NCBI RefSeq assembly: GCF_001905465.1
Contig: NZ_LISX01000016.1
Location: forward strand, 62,001 to 126,000
Direction: 5' to 3'
Source: Kitasatospora sp. CB01950
GTDB lineage: Bacteria > Actinomycetota > Actinomycetes > Streptomycetales > Streptomycetaceae
DNA length: 64,000 nucleotides
Every line of letters starts with the position of its first letter. Position 1 is the first letter of the stretch. The notes under the pieces are model-generated. The model saw only the letters and a program-made list of their open reading frames with translations, did not search any database and had not been told where the DNA came from. The position numbers and the translations under genes were made by a program. This document shows positions 14,639 to 23,195 of this stretch, one piece after another.

Positions 14639-15391
14639 TCAGTACCGTTCCGCCAGGTACTCCGCGAAGGTGATCCGCCCGTCCGCGTGCTCCGGCACCA
14701 GGTTCCCGCCCGCCCGCAGCGCCTTCACCGCCCCGCCCGGCGTCGGCACCCGCAGGACCGGCCGACGGCGGCCCCTGGCCTGCAGGAACTCCTGCGCCAG
14801 CGCCTCCACCGGACGCACCTGCGGGCCGCCGAAGTCCGCCGCCCGGCCGACCGGCCCGGCCTCCGCGAGGTCCGCCAGCCGCTCGGCGACGTCCCGCACG
14901 TCCACCGGCTGGAACGCCACGCCGCGCGGCAGCAGCAGCACCGGCGCCTTCGACAGCCCGTCCAGCATGCGCACCAGCAGGTCGTGGAACTGGGTGGCCC
15001 GCAGCACCGTCCAGCCGAGACCGGAGTCGGCGACCAGCCGCTCGCACTCGGCCTTCGCCCGGTAGTAGCCGAGCGGCACCGCGTCCACGCCGACGATCGA
15101 CACGTACAGCAGGTGCGGGACGCCGGCCTCCCGGGCCGCCGCGACCAGCCGCCGGGTGGCGTCCACGTCCCGCTTGCCGTTGGTGGTCGCGCAGTGCACC
15201 ACCGTCCCGGCCCCCGCCAGCGCCGCCTCCACCCCGCGCCCGGTCACCAGGTCCGCGACCGCCCAGCCGTGCTCCCCCGGGGTGTGCGCCTGCCGGCTCA
15301 CCACCCGCACCGGGCACCCCCGCGCCAGCAGCCGGCGCACCACGGCCCGCCCCAGCGTCCCCGTCCCGCCCGTCACCACCAGCTGCCGCAT
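14639..15391 (-). CDS. NAD(P)-binding NmrA/SDR-like protein
   Basis: 250 residues from ATG at 15391 (MRQLVVTGG); a GTG nine bases upstream with GGAG in front is an equally possible start. The extended-SDR dinucleotide motif is TGGTGTLG at the N terminus, followed by RRLLARGCPVRVVSR and the AGAGTVVHCAT strand. There is no classical YxxxK: YYRAKAE is present in the right region and could supply Tyr and Lys. Later blocks (WTVLRATQFHDLLVRML, VDVRDVAERLADLAEAG) match NmrA-like and NDUFA9-like sugar/quinone-type proteins. A soluble oxidoreductase or redox-sensing protein is likely. Its 3' end lies beside the second operator palindrome of the next operon, but it has no visible functional link. Confidence 0.85.
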   Translation of the reverse strand: MRQLVVTGGTGTLGRAVVRRLLARGCPVRVVSRQAHTPGEHGWAVADLVTGRGVEAALAGAGTVVHCATTNGKRDVDATRRLVAAAREAGVPHLLYVSIVGVDAVPLGYYRAKAECERLVADSGLGWTVLRATQFHDLLVRMLDGLSKAPVLLLPRGVAFQPVDVRDVAERLADLAEAGPVGRAADFGGPQVRPVEALAQEFLQARGRRRPVLRVPTPGGAVKALRAGGNLVPEHADGRITFAEYLAERY

Positions 15392-15483
15392 CGCGCTCAC
15401 CCCATCTCCACCCCCAGCCTGCCCGCGCCGCCCGTCCCCGGCAGCCCGGCCCACGCACCCGGGGGAACGCGGTCACTCTGCGG

Positions 15484-16215
15484 TCACATGTCCTCCGGCC
15501 AGGGGTGGCCGAGCTGTTCCGCGTAGGCGGGGCTGCCGCCGCAGACCCGGCCCTGGGCGCACGGGTCCGCCGAGGTGAGACGGTCGACGAGGTCGGCGGC
15601 CAGTTCGACCGGGTCACCGGCGGGGACTGTCAGTTCGACCTGGAACTGCAGGTAGGGCGAATCGTCGAGGCGGTCCGGCACAGCCGGGCGCCAGAAGAAG
15701 GTCAGGTCGATCCGGTCAGGGCCCGAGGGCCAGGTCCACACGGCATCGAACTCGCACTCCCAGGCGGCCAACAGCTCCGGCCGGCGGACGAGTTGGGCCT
15801 GCACCAGGCGTCCGACGCCGCGTGCGGGCCAGTCCTCGACCCCGGTGCCGGCGCGGTCGAGCTCCGCCAGGTACTGCGCGGCGTCGAACCGGTACGCCGG
15901 GAGGTCGAGGTCCTTGAGGTCGGGGTTGCGCCAGCCGTCCCAGACCACGGCGCCACTCTCCTGACGCACCGTCATATACAGGGCGCCGCAGCAGTATTCA
16001 GTACACGCCGCCACATGGAGCCGCACCTCTCCGGGCTCGGGGCCGGGCAGCAGCGGGCTGTACGGCCCGAGCAGCGAGCGCGGGTCCGGGCCGATCGGGA
16101 GGGCGAACCCGGCGTCCAGCAGGTCGCGCCCGTCGACCAGCAGCCGGAGCTGGCGCCGGCCCTCCGAGGCGTCCTCGATGCGGAGTTCCAGCCGGCTGTT
16201 CGATGCGTCGTCCAT
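15484..16215 (-). CDS. Conserved hypothetical protein
   Basis: 243 residues read from ATG at 16215 (MDDASNSRLELRIEDA); a GTG or an ATG at 16236 would add seven residues. No signal peptide or membrane segment. Visible features are an N-terminal beta-rich region (LELRIEDA, RQLRLLVDGRDLLD), a Cys-rich turn CTEYCCGALYMTVRQESGAVVWDGWRNPDL at ~78-107, and the C-terminal CAQGRVCGGSPAYAEQLGHPWPEDM. The cysteines could bind metal or be chance. I recognise no family. It is the next gene downstream of nrdJ, but a strong terminator separates them, so it is probably independently expressed. Confidence 0.65.
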   Translation of the reverse strand: MDDASNSRLELRIEDASEGRRQLRLLVDGRDLLDAGFALPIGPDPRSLLGPYSPLLPGPEPGEVRLHVAACTEYCCGALYMTVRQESGAVVWDGWRNPDLKDLDLPAYRFDAAQYLAELDRAGTGVEDWPARGVGRLVQAQLVRRPELLAAWECEFDAVWTWPSGPDRIDLTFFWRPAVPDRLDDSPYLQFQVELTVPAGDPVELAADLVDRLTSADPCAQGRVCGGSPAYAEQLGHPWPEDM

Positions 16216-16239
16216 CCCGGCATTGTGTCCGCACACGAC

Positions 16240-16275
16240 GCAGGGCGCCGACCGAATTGACGGTCGACGCCCTGC
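16240..16275 (-). terminator. nrdRJ operon terminator
   Basis: GCAGGGCG-C-CGACCG pairs with CGGTCG-A-CGCCCTGC around a 6-base loop: a 14-bp stem with a single mismatch, starting 24 bases after the nrdJ stop. Confidence 0.85.
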
Positions 16276-16299
16276 TCGCTACTGCACGGTGACAGTGCG

Positions 16300-19179
16300 T
16301 CAGCTGCAGCCGCTGGTGGAGCCGCAGCCCTCGCAGAGGTAGCAGCTGCCGGCGCGGCGCATCTTGGTGCCGCAGGAGAAGCAGAGCGGCGCGTCGGCGT
16401 TCAGGCCGAGGCGGATCTCGGCGAGCTCCGTGGAGTTGTGCGCGGCGGCCGCGGGCTTGGGCTGCTCGACGACCGGGAGGGCGACGTGCGGCTTCTCGGC
16501 GGCGAGCGGCGCGGACTGGGCGAGGGACTCGACGTCGAGCTCCTCCTCGATCGGCTCGTAGGAGCCGGTCTCCAGGTGCCGGGTGCGCTCCTCGACGGAG
16601 TGGATGCCGAGCGCGGAACGGGTCTCGAACGGCAGGAAGTCGAGGGCCAGGCGGCGGAAGATGTAGTCCACGATGGACTGCGCCATCCGCACGTCCGGGT
16701 CGTCGGTCAGGCCGGCCGGCTCGAAGCGCATGTTGGTGAACTTGGCGACGTACGTCTCCAGCGGGACGCCGTACTGCAGGCCGACCGAGACGGCGATGGA
16801 GAAGGCGTCCATCATGCCCGCGAGGGTCGAACCCTGCTTGGACATCTTCAGGAAGACCTCGCCGAGACCGTCGTCCGGGTAGGAGTTGGCGGTCATGTAG
16901 CCCTCGGCGCCGCCGACCGTGAAGGAGGTGGTGATGCCGGGCCGGCCCTTGGGCAGGCGCTTGCGGGTCGGGCGGTACTCGACGACCTTCTCCACCGCGG
17001 GAGCGGGCGCGGCGACCGGCTTCGCGACGGGCGTCTTGGCCTTGGTCTTGGCCGAGAGCGGCTGACCGACCTTGCAGTTGTCGCGGTAGATCGCCAGCGC
17101 CTTGACGCCGAGCTTCCAGGCCTGGAAGTAGATCTCCTCGACCTCCTCGACGGTGGCGTTCTCCGGCATGTTGACGGTCTTGGAGATCGCGCCGGAGATC
17201 CAGGGCTGGATCGCGGCCATCATCCGCACGTGGCCCATCGGGGAGATCGACCGCTCGCCCATCGCGCAGTCGAACACCTCGTAGTGGGCGGCCTTCAGGC
17301 CGGGCGCGTCGATGACGTTCCCGTGCTCGGCGATGTGCGCGACGATCGCCTCGATCTGCTCGTCCTGGTAGCCGAGACGCTTCAGGGCACGCGGGACGGT
17401 GCCGTTGACGATCTGCATCGAGCCGCCGCCGACCAGCTTCTTGAACTTGACCAGGGCGAGGTCGGGTTCGACGCCGGTGGTGTCGCAGTCCATCATCAGG
17501 CCGATGGTGCCGGTCGGGGCGAGCACCGAGGCCTGCGCGTTGCGGAAGCCGTGCTGCGCGCCGAGCCGGACCACGTCCGACCAGGCGTCGTTGGCGACGG
17601 CCCACACCGGCGAGTCCAGGTCGTCCAGCGGGGCGACCGCGGCGGAGGCGTCCGCGTGCTGCTTCATCACCCGCTGGTGCGGGGCGGCGTTGCGGGCGTA
17701 GCCGTCGTACGGGCCGACCACGCCGGCGAGTTCGGCGGAGCGGCGGTAGGCGGTGCCGGTCATCAGGGAGGTGATCGCGCCGGCCAGGGCGCGGCCGCCC
17801 TCGGAGTCGTAGGCGTGGCCGGTCGCCATCAGCAGCGCGCCGAGGTTGGCGTAGCCGATGCCGAGCTGGCGGTAGGCGCGGGTGGTCTCGCCGATCTTCT
17901 CGGTCGGGAAGTCGGCGAAGCAGATGGAGATGTCCATCGCGGTGATGACCAGCTCGACGACCTTGGCGAAAGCCCCCGCGTCAAAGGTGTCGTCGTCGCG
18001 GAGGAACTTCATCAGGTTCAGCGAGGCCAGGTTGCAGCTGGAGTTGTCCAGGTGCATGTACTCGGAGCACGGGTTGGAGGCGTTGATCCGGCCCGACTCG
18101 GGGCAGGTGTGCCAGTGGTTGATCACCGAGTCGTACTGGATGCCCGGGTCGGCGCAGGCCCACGCGGCCTCGGCCATCTTGCGGAACAGGCCCTTGGCGT
18201 CGACGGTCTCGATGACCTCGCCGGTCATCCGGCCGCGCAGGCCGAAGCCGGTGCCGTTCTCGACCGCGGTCATGAACTCGTCGTTCACGCGCACCGAGTT
18301 GTTGGCGTTCTGGTACTGGACGGAGGCGATGTCGTCGCCGCCGAGGTCCATGTCGAACCCCGCGTCGCGCAGCGCGCGGATCTTCTCCTCCTCCTTCACC
18401 TTGGTCTCGATGAAGGCCTCGACGTCCGGGTGGTCGACGTCCAGGACGACCATCTTCGCGGCCCGGCGGGTCGCGCCGCCGGACTTGATGGTGCCGGCCG
18501 AGGCGTCGGCGCCGCGCATGAAGGAGACCGGGCCGGAGGCGTTGCCGCCGGAGGAGAGCAGTTCCTTGGAGGAGCGGATCCGGGAGAGGTTCAGGCCGGC
18601 GCCCGAGCCGCCCTTGAAGATCATGCCCTCTTCCTTGTACCAGTCGAGGATCGACTCCATGGAGTCGTCGACGGACAGGATGAAGCAGGCGGAGACCTGC
18701 TGCGGCTGCTGGGTGCCGACGTTGAACCAGACCGGCGAGTTGAAGCTGAACACCTGGTGGAGGAGGGCGTGCGTCAGCTCGTGCTCGAAGATCTCGGCGT
18801 CGTCCGGGGAGGCGAAGTAGCCGTGCTTCTCACCGGCGGCGCGGTAGGTCAGCACCACCCGGTCGATGATCTGCTTCAGGCTCCACTCGCGCTGCGGGGT
18901 GCCGACCGCGCCGCGGAAGTACTTGCTGGTGACGATGTTCACGGCGTTCACCGACCAGAAGTCGGGGAACTCGACGCCGCGCTGCTCGAAGTTGATCGAC
19001 CCGTCGCGCCAGTTGGTCATCACGACGTCGCGGCGCTCCCAGGTGACCGCGTCGTACGGGTGAACGCCAGGGGTGGTGTAGATCCGCTCCAGCCGCAGGC
19101 CGCCCTTCGCCGCCTTGGCGCCCTTCGCGGCCTTCTCCGACTTCGACCCGCGTGCGGAACCACTCGTGGTGTCTGTCAT
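16300..19179 (-). CDS. nrdJ: Class II (coenzyme B12-dependent) ribonucleotide reductase
   Basis: 959 residues from ATG at 19179, preceded by a run of GGAGGAG. Class II RNR reduces ribonucleotides to deoxyribonucleotides using adenosylcobalamin and needs no oxygen. Diagnostic parts are FSFNSPVWFNVG near the active-site N terminus, ACFILSVDDSMESI, GGSGAGLNLS, NPCSEYMHLDNSSCNLASLNL (active-site Cys and Glu loop) and APTGTIGLMMDCDTTGVEP. The C-terminal end, CFSCGTKMRRAGSCYLCEGCGSTSGCS, carries the zinc/redox cysteines that re-reduce the active site. A Lys/Ala-rich N-terminal tail precedes the core. It forms an operon with nrdR 155 bases upstream, and the NrdR-box-like sites in front of nrdR should repress both. 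No cobalamin riboswitch was seen. Confidence 0.97.
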   Translation of the reverse strand: MTDTTSGSARGSKSEKAAKGAKAAKGGLRLERIYTTPGVHPYDAVTWERRDVVMTNWRDGSINFEQRGVEFPDFWSVNAVNIVTSKYFRGAVGTPQREWSLKQIIDRVVLTYRAAGEKHGYFASPDDAEIFEHELTHALLHQVFSFNSPVWFNVGTQQPQQVSACFILSVDDSMESILDWYKEEGMIFKGGSGAGLNLSRIRSSKELLSSGGNASGPVSFMRGADASAGTIKSGGATRRAAKMVVLDVDHPDVEAFIETKVKEEEKIRALRDAGFDMDLGGDDIASVQYQNANNSVRVNDEFMTAVENGTGFGLRGRMTGEVIETVDAKGLFRKMAEAAWACADPGIQYDSVINHWHTCPESGRINASNPCSEYMHLDNSSCNLASLNLMKFLRDDDTFDAGAFAKVVELVITAMDISICFADFPTEKIGETTRAYRQLGIGYANLGALLMATGHAYDSEGGRALAGAITSLMTGTAYRRSAELAGVVGPYDGYARNAAPHQRVMKQHADASAAVAPLDDLDSPVWAVANDAWSDVVRLGAQHGFRNAQASVLAPTGTIGLMMDCDTTGVEPDLALVKFKKLVGGGSMQIVNGTVPRALKRLGYQDEQIEAIVAHIAEHGNVIDAPGLKAAHYEVFDCAMGERSISPMGHVRMMAAIQPWISGAISKTVNMPENATVEEVEEIYFQAWKLGVKALAIYRDNCKVGQPLSAKTKAKTPVAKPVAAPAPAVEKVVEYRPTRKRLPKGRPGITTSFTVGGAEGYMTANSYPDDGLGEVFLKMSKQGSTLAGMMDAFSIAVSVGLQYGVPLETYVAKFTNMRFEPAGLTDDPDVRMAQSIVDYIFRRLALDFLPFETRSALGIHSVEERTRHLETGSYEPIEEELDVESLAQSAPLAAEKPHVALPVVEQPKPAAAAHNSTELAEIRLGLNADAPLCFSCGTKMRRAGSCYLCEGCGSTSGCS

Positions 19180-19334
19180 GCCTTGCTCTCCTCCTCCTGG
19201 GCAAACGCCCGAAGTGCCCTGAAAAGTCCGGGCACGACTGGTTCGTTCTCCTGGTGCGCGGGCAGGCGGAAGCCCGACCACGGCACACGGGTACTGCGGT
19301 GATGTGAATGAAGAAACGTGAAAGGAACCCGGCC

Positions 19335-19811
19335 TTACGGCACGGGCACCGGAACGGGGGCCGCGGGCCGCTCGGAGCGCAGCTCCGCGATCGCGGCCTC
19401 GAAGTCCTCGAGGTTGTCGAACGCCCGGTAGACGGAGGCGAACCGCAGGTACGCCACCACATCGAGCTCCTTGAGCGGGCCGAGTATCGCCAGGCCCACG
19501 TCGTGCGTGGAGAGCTCGGCGCTGCCGCTGGCCCGCACGCACTCCTCGACCCGCTGCCCGAGCTGGGCGAGCGCGTCCTCGGTGACCGGGCGGCCCTGGC
19601 AGGCCTTGCGCACACCCGAGATCACCTTCTCGCGGGAGAAGGGCTCGGTGACACCACTGCGCTTGATCACCATCAAAGTGGCGGTCTCGACGGTGGTGAA
19701 CCGGCGGCTGCAGTCCGGGCACTGCCGACGGCGGCGGATCGAGCAGCCGTCGTCGCTGGCTCGGCTGTCCACGACTCGGCTGTCCGGATGCCGGCAGAAG
19801 GGGCAGTGCAC
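19335..19811 (-). CDS. nrdR: Transcriptional repressor NrdR
   Basis: 158 residues from GTG at 19811, six bases after GGGAGGGAG; this gives the standard NrdR start (V/M)HCPFC. A zinc ribbon with Cys3, Cys6, Cys31 and Cys34 (CPFC, CPDC) binds DNA, and an ATP-cone follows at ~49-138 ([29 protein letters not shown]). NrdR senses ATP/dATP and represses ribonucleotide reductase operons. It lies directly ahead of nrdJ and diverges from lexA. A -10 box (TAGAGT) and two palindromes resembling NrdR boxes lie upstream, so autoregulation is expected. Confidence 0.96.
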   Translation of the reverse strand: MHCPFCRHPDSRVVDSRASDDGCSIRRRRQCPDCSRRFTTVETATLMVIKRSGVTEPFSREKVISGVRKACQGRPVTEDALAQLGQRVEECVRASGSAELSTHDVGLAILGPLKELDVVAYLRFASVYRAFDNLEDFEAAIAELRSERPAAPVPVPVP

Positions 19812-19854
19812 CTGGAACTCCCTCCCTGCGACCCGACGGCGTACGACTCGCACC

Positions 19855-19860
19855 ACTCTA
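19855..19860 (-). promoter_or_regulatory. nrdRJ -10 box
   Basis: TAGAGT on the minus strand fits TANNNT and lies 44 bases before the nrdR start. No good -35 is seen at 17-18 bases, and the proximal palindrome occupies that region, consistent with a repressible promoter. Confidence 0.5.
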
Positions 19861-19871
19861 CCCGAAGCGAA

Positions 19872-19886
19872 ACACAAGACCTGTGC
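19872..19886. promoter_or_regulatory. NrdR-box-like site, promoter-proximal
   Basis: The region contains CACA-AGACC-TGTG, a palindrome with 4-bp arms overlapping the -35 area of nrdR. Its centre lies about 32 bases (three turns) from the centre of the perfect palindrome at 19903. Paired boxes about three turns apart are the known NrdR arrangement in Streptomyces and E. coli. Confidence 0.55.
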
Positions 19887-19902
19887 CCGATCGAGGACAC
19901 TA

Positions 19903-19920
19903 GCCACTAGATCTAGTGGC
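19903..19920. promoter_or_regulatory. NrdR-box-like site, distal (18-bp perfect palindrome)
   Basis: GCCACTAGATCTAGTGGC is an 18-bp perfect palindrome with an AT-rich core, about 92 bases before nrdR. It is the strongest NrdR-box candidate in the shared nrdR/lexA region. Confidence 0.65.
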
Positions 19921-20025
19921 GGACGCTGCGCCACGCCGGGCGAACGGGTGAGAGCCGAGGACACCGCGCACCGGGACCCCATAGACTGTTCGAGTCGAAC
20001 ATGCAATCGACTTACACCCGGAGGC

Positions 20026-20055
20026 TTGATCACGTCAGGCAACCTCGAATAAATT
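20026..20055 (+). promoter_or_regulatory. lexA promoter
   Basis: -35 TTGATC (20026-20031) and -10 TAAATT (20050-20055) are 18 bases apart. Transcription should start near 20062, inside the SOS box that follows. Upstream at 19988-20000 GTTCGA-G-TCGAAC is a further palindrome. Confidence 0.6.
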
Positions 20056-20058
20056 CAC

Positions 20059-20074
20059 TCGAACGTGTGTTTGG
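20059..20074. promoter_or_regulatory. LexA-binding SOS box of lexA
   Basis: TCGAAC-GTGT-GTTTGG matches the actinobacterial SOS box TCGAAC-N4-GTTCGA with changes only in the right arm. It begins three bases after the -10, where bound LexA would block its own promoter. A weaker match, TCGAAC-ATGC-AATCGA, is at 19995-20010. Confidence 0.7.
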
Positions 20075-20142
20075 CGCAACCTTTCGATAGGGGTGCCAGT
20101 TGAGCTGGGCAGTTGGAGCACCAGTCGAGAGGGTCGCCCGCG

Positions 20143-20979
20143 ATGTCCACCCCCAGCGCCGCCAGCGTCATGCACACCGTCGAAGCCAAGACCGCCATCC
20201 CGGTGCAGGAGCGTTCCGCGCGCACCACTGACCAGGAGAGCATGGATCAGACCATGAGCCGTAGTCAGCCGATCGAGGAGTCCCCGCTCGGTGTGCCCAC
20301 CCCCGTCGTCCGCGCCCTCCCCGGCCGACCCCCCGGCATCCGCACCGACGAAGCGGGCCTGACGGATCGCCAGCGCCGCGTCATCGAGGTCATCCGGGAT
20401 TCCGTCCAGCGTCGCGGCTACCCGCCGTCCATGCGCGAGATCGGCCAGGCCGTCGGCCTCTCCTCCACCTCCTCGGTCGCCCACCAGCTGATGGCCCTCG
20501 AACGCAAGGGCTTCCTGCGCCGCGACCCGCACCGCCCGCGCGCCTACGAGGTCCGCGGCGTCGAGGTCGCCCGCCCCGCCGCGGCCGAGACCTCCGGCCG
20601 GCCCTCCACCTCCTACGTCCCGCTGGTCGGCCGGATCGCCGCCGGCGGGCCCATCCTGGCCGAACAGACCGTCGAGGACGTCTTCCCGCTGCCCCGTCAA
20701 CTGGTCGGCGAGGGCGAGCTGTTCGCGCTCACGGTCAAGGGCGACTCGATGATCGACGCCGCGATCTGCGACGGCGACTGGGTCACCGTCCGCCGCCAGC
20801 CGGTCGCCGAGAACGGGGACATCGTCGCGGCGATGATCGACGGCGAGGCGACGGTGAAGCGCCTGAAGCGCGAGGACGGGAAGATCTGGCTGATGCCGCA
20901 CAACATGGCGTACGAGCCGATTCCCGGCGACAACGCGACCATCCTCGGCAAGGTCGTGGCGGTCCTCCGCCGGCTTTGA
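20143..20979 (+). CDS. lexA: SOS repressor LexA
   Basis: 278 residues from ATG at 20143, with GAGAGGG nine bases upstream; a TTG at 20113 would add ten residues. The first ~70 residues are a variable tail. The winged HTH spans [55 protein letters not shown] (~73-127). The self-cleavage bond is Ala167-Gly168 in RIAAGGPI. Ser202 (KGDSM) and Lys239 (GEATVKRL) are the catalytic dyad. RecA filaments on damaged DNA trigger this cleavage and induce the SOS genes, here at least lexA itself and recA, both of which have boxes. A strong bidirectional terminator follows. Confidence 0.97.
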   Translation: MSTPSAASVMHTVEAKTAIPVQERSARTTDQESMDQTMSRSQPIEESPLGVPTPVVRALPGRPPGIRTDEAGLTDRQRRVIEVIRDSVQRRGYPPSMREIGQAVGLSSTSSVAHQLMALERKGFLRRDPHRPRAYEVRGVEVARPAAAETSGRPSTSYVPLVGRIAAGGPILAEQTVEDVFPLPRQLVGEGELFALTVKGDSMIDAAICDGDWVTVRRQPVAENGDIVAAMIDGEATVKRLKREDGKIWLMPHNMAYEPIPGDNATILGKVVAVLRRL

Positions 20980-20988
20980 CCTTCTGCG

Positions 20989-21027
20989 GATCGGCCCGAG
21001 GAGAGAGGTTCTCTCCTCGGGCCGATC
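20989..21027. terminator. Very strong bidirectional terminator between lexA and the DinG-like gene
   Basis: Two perfect 18-base arms (20989-21006 and 21010-21027) fold around a 3-base loop. It lies 9 bases after lexA and 75 bases beyond the stop of the convergent helicase gene. Confidence 0.92.
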
Positions 21028-21101
21028 TCTGCGTTCGGGGGTGGTTGCCCGCGCAGTCTCCCGCGTCCCCGGTTGTGCGCCTCCTGCTCAGCGCCTCCTG
21101 C

Positions 21102-23183
21102 TCAGCGCGCCCTGACCGGCGGAGCCGAGGCGTCGATCGCGGAGAGCGACCTGCGGACCTGGTTGCGGTCGGTGGTGTACCAGAAGTCCGGCATGGAGGA
21201 GCGGAAGAAGCTCCCGTACCGCGCCGTCGCCAGGCGGGGGTCGAGGACGGCGACGACGCCGCGGTCGTCCGCCGCGCGGACGAGGCGGCCGGCGCCCTGG
21301 GCCATCAGCAGCGCGGCGTGGGTCGCGGCGACCGCCATGAACCCGTTGCCGCCGCGGGACTCGACGTCCTTCTGGCGGGCGCTCATCAGCGGGTCGTCGG
21401 GGCGTGGGAAGGGGATCCGGTCCATGACGACGAGCTGGCAGGCCGAGCCGGGGACGTCGACGCCCTGCCAGAGCGAGAGGGTGCCGAACAGGCAGGTCTT
21501 CGCGTCGGAGGCGAAGGCGCGGATGAGTTCGCCGAGGGTGTCCTCGCCCTGGAGCAGGATCGGCACGTCCAGCCGCTCGCGCAGCGCCTCCGCCGCGGCC
21601 TGCGCGGCCCGCATCGAGGAGAACAGGCCGAGGGTGCGGCCGCCCGAGGCGCCGATCAGCTCGGTGAGTTCGTCGAGCATCTCGGGCCGGTCGGGTTCCC
21701 GGCCGGGCGGCGGCAGGTGCTTGGCGACGTAGAGGATGCCCTGCTTGGGGTAGGTGAACGGGGAGCCGACGTCCAGCCCGCGCCAGTACGGCGGCGCGTC
21801 CTCGCCGGTCTCGGCGGTCGGCCCGTCGGGCGTGCGGTGGTCGGGCAGCCTGGTCTCGCCGGGCAGGCCGAGGGACGCGGCGACGCCGAGAAAGTCACCG
21901 CCGAGCTTGAGCGTGGCGGAGGTGAGGACGACCGAGCGGTCCTTGTACAGGTTCTCCCGCAGCAGCCCGGAGACGGACAGCGGCGCGACCCGCAGCGAGG
22001 CGGTGCCGAGGCCGAAGCGGTCGCTGCGTTCGATCCAGATGACGTCGTACTCGGAGCCGGTGAGCAGCCGGTCCGCCGTCTCGTGCAGGGTCTCCGCGGA
22101 GGCCATCGCCTGCTTGCGGACGGCGTCCTCGTCGCTGAGGCCCTTGTCGCGGGTCTCGCCGAGCGAGGTGATCACCTGGCGGCAGGCGTCCCGGATGCCG
22201 GCGACGGCGTAGCCGAGGTACTCGGGGAGTTCCTCGATCTGGCCGGGCTGCGCGGTCTCCATCAGGCCGTGGAAGTTCTCGGCGGCGGCCTGCAGCGCGT
22301 CCACCGCCTTCTCGTTGGCGAGTTTGGCCGCGCGCTTGACGGCCCGGTTGACCGCGCCGACGGTGAGTTCGGCGGTGGCGGCGCCGGTGACCCGGTTCAC
22401 CAGCTCGTGCGCCTCGTCGATGATCAGCAGGCCGTGTTCGGGGAGGACGGGCGCGCCCTCGATCGCGTCGATCGCCAGCATCGCGTGGTTGGTGACCACC
22501 ACGTCCGCCAACTTGGCGCGTTCGCGGGCCTGTTCGGCGAAGCACTCCTGGCCGTAGGCGCACCGGGAGGCGCCCAGGCACTCCTTGGAGGTGACGGACA
22601 GCTGGGCCCAGGCCTTGTCGGAGACGCCCGGGGTGAGGTCGTCGCGGTCGCCGGTCTCGCTCTCGCCGGCCCAGTCGCGCAGCCGCAGCACGTCCTGGCC
22701 GAGCTTGCCGGCGGGCCCGCCGAGCGCGTCGACCGGGTCGAACAGGCCCTCGCCCTCGTCGCTCGGGGTGCCCTCGTTGGCGCGATGCAGGCACAGGTAG
22801 TTGGAGCGGCCCTTGAGCATCGCGTACAGCGGGCGGCGGCGCAGCGTCGGGTGCAGGGCGTCGACGGTGCGTGGCAGGTCGCGTTCGACGAGCTGGCGCT
22901 GGAGGGCGAGCGTCGCGGTGGCGATCACCACGTTGTCGCCGTGGGCGAGGGCGGGCACCAGGTACGCGAGGGACTTTCCGGTGCCGGTGCCGGCCTGGAC
23001 GAGGAGGTGTTCGCCCTCGTCGACGGCGGCGGCGACCGCCTCGGCCATCCGGACCTGCCCGGGCCGCTCCACGCCGCCGACGGCGGTGACGGCGGCGTGC
23101 AGCAGCTCGGGGACGGGGGAGGCGGGGGCGGGAGGCGCCGATGCGTCCGGGCCGCCGGGCAGGGGTGCGGTGTCGTTCGTCAT
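21102..23183 (-). CDS. DinG/XPD-type iron-sulfur ATP-dependent DNA helicase
   Basis: 693 residues. Superfamily 2 helicase of the XPD/DinG/YoaA group, acting 5'->3' on DNA structures during repair. Walker A is AGTGTGKS at 64-71, the DEAH box is at ~256-259 (IIDEAHE) and VLTSATL is motif III. The C-terminal motor motifs include FGTLSLWQGVDVPG (V) and GAGRLVRAADDRGVVAVLDPR (VI). Cys131, Cys202, Cys208 and Cys214 are spaced as the four ligands of the 4Fe-4S cluster, so the cluster is probably present. It starts 12 bases after the stop of the siderophore operon and may be partly cotranscribed with it. No SOS box is visible in that short gap. Confidence 0.92.
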   Translation of the reverse strand: MTNDTAPLPGGPDASAPPAPASPVPELLHAAVTAVGGVERPGQVRMAEAVAAAVDEGEHLLVQAGTGTGKSLAYLVPALAHGDNVVIATATLALQRQLVERDLPRTVDALHPTLRRRPLYAMLKGRSNYLCLHRANEGTPSDEGEGLFDPVDALGGPAGKLGQDVLRLRDWAGESETGDRDDLTPGVSDKAWAQLSVTSKECLGASRCAYGQECFAEQARERAKLADVVVTNHAMLAIDAIEGAPVLPEHGLLIIDEAHELVNRVTGAATAELTVGAVNRAVKRAAKLANEKAVDALQAAAENFHGLMETAQPGQIEELPEYLGYAVAGIRDACRQVITSLGETRDKGLSDEDAVRKQAMASAETLHETADRLLTGSEYDVIWIERSDRFGLGTASLRVAPLSVSGLLRENLYKDRSVVLTSATLKLGGDFLGVAASLGLPGETRLPDHRTPDGPTAETGEDAPPYWRGLDVGSPFTYPKQGILYVAKHLPPPGREPDRPEMLDELTELIGASGGRTLGLFSSMRAAQAAAEALRERLDVPILLQGEDTLGELIRAFASDAKTCLFGTLSLWQGVDVPGSACQLVVMDRIPFPRPDDPLMSARQKDVESRGGNGFMAVAATHAALLMAQGAGRLVRAADDRGVVAVLDPRLATARYGSFFRSSMPDFWYTTDRNQVRRSLSAIDASAPPVRAR

Positions 23184-23195
23184 GACCTTCCCAGC

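Noticed and set aside
19180-19334. A cobalamin riboswitch in front of nrdJ
   Set aside because: No B12-box-like element was found there or upstream of nrdR. The 155-base nrdR-nrdJ gap looks like an ordinary operon spacer.
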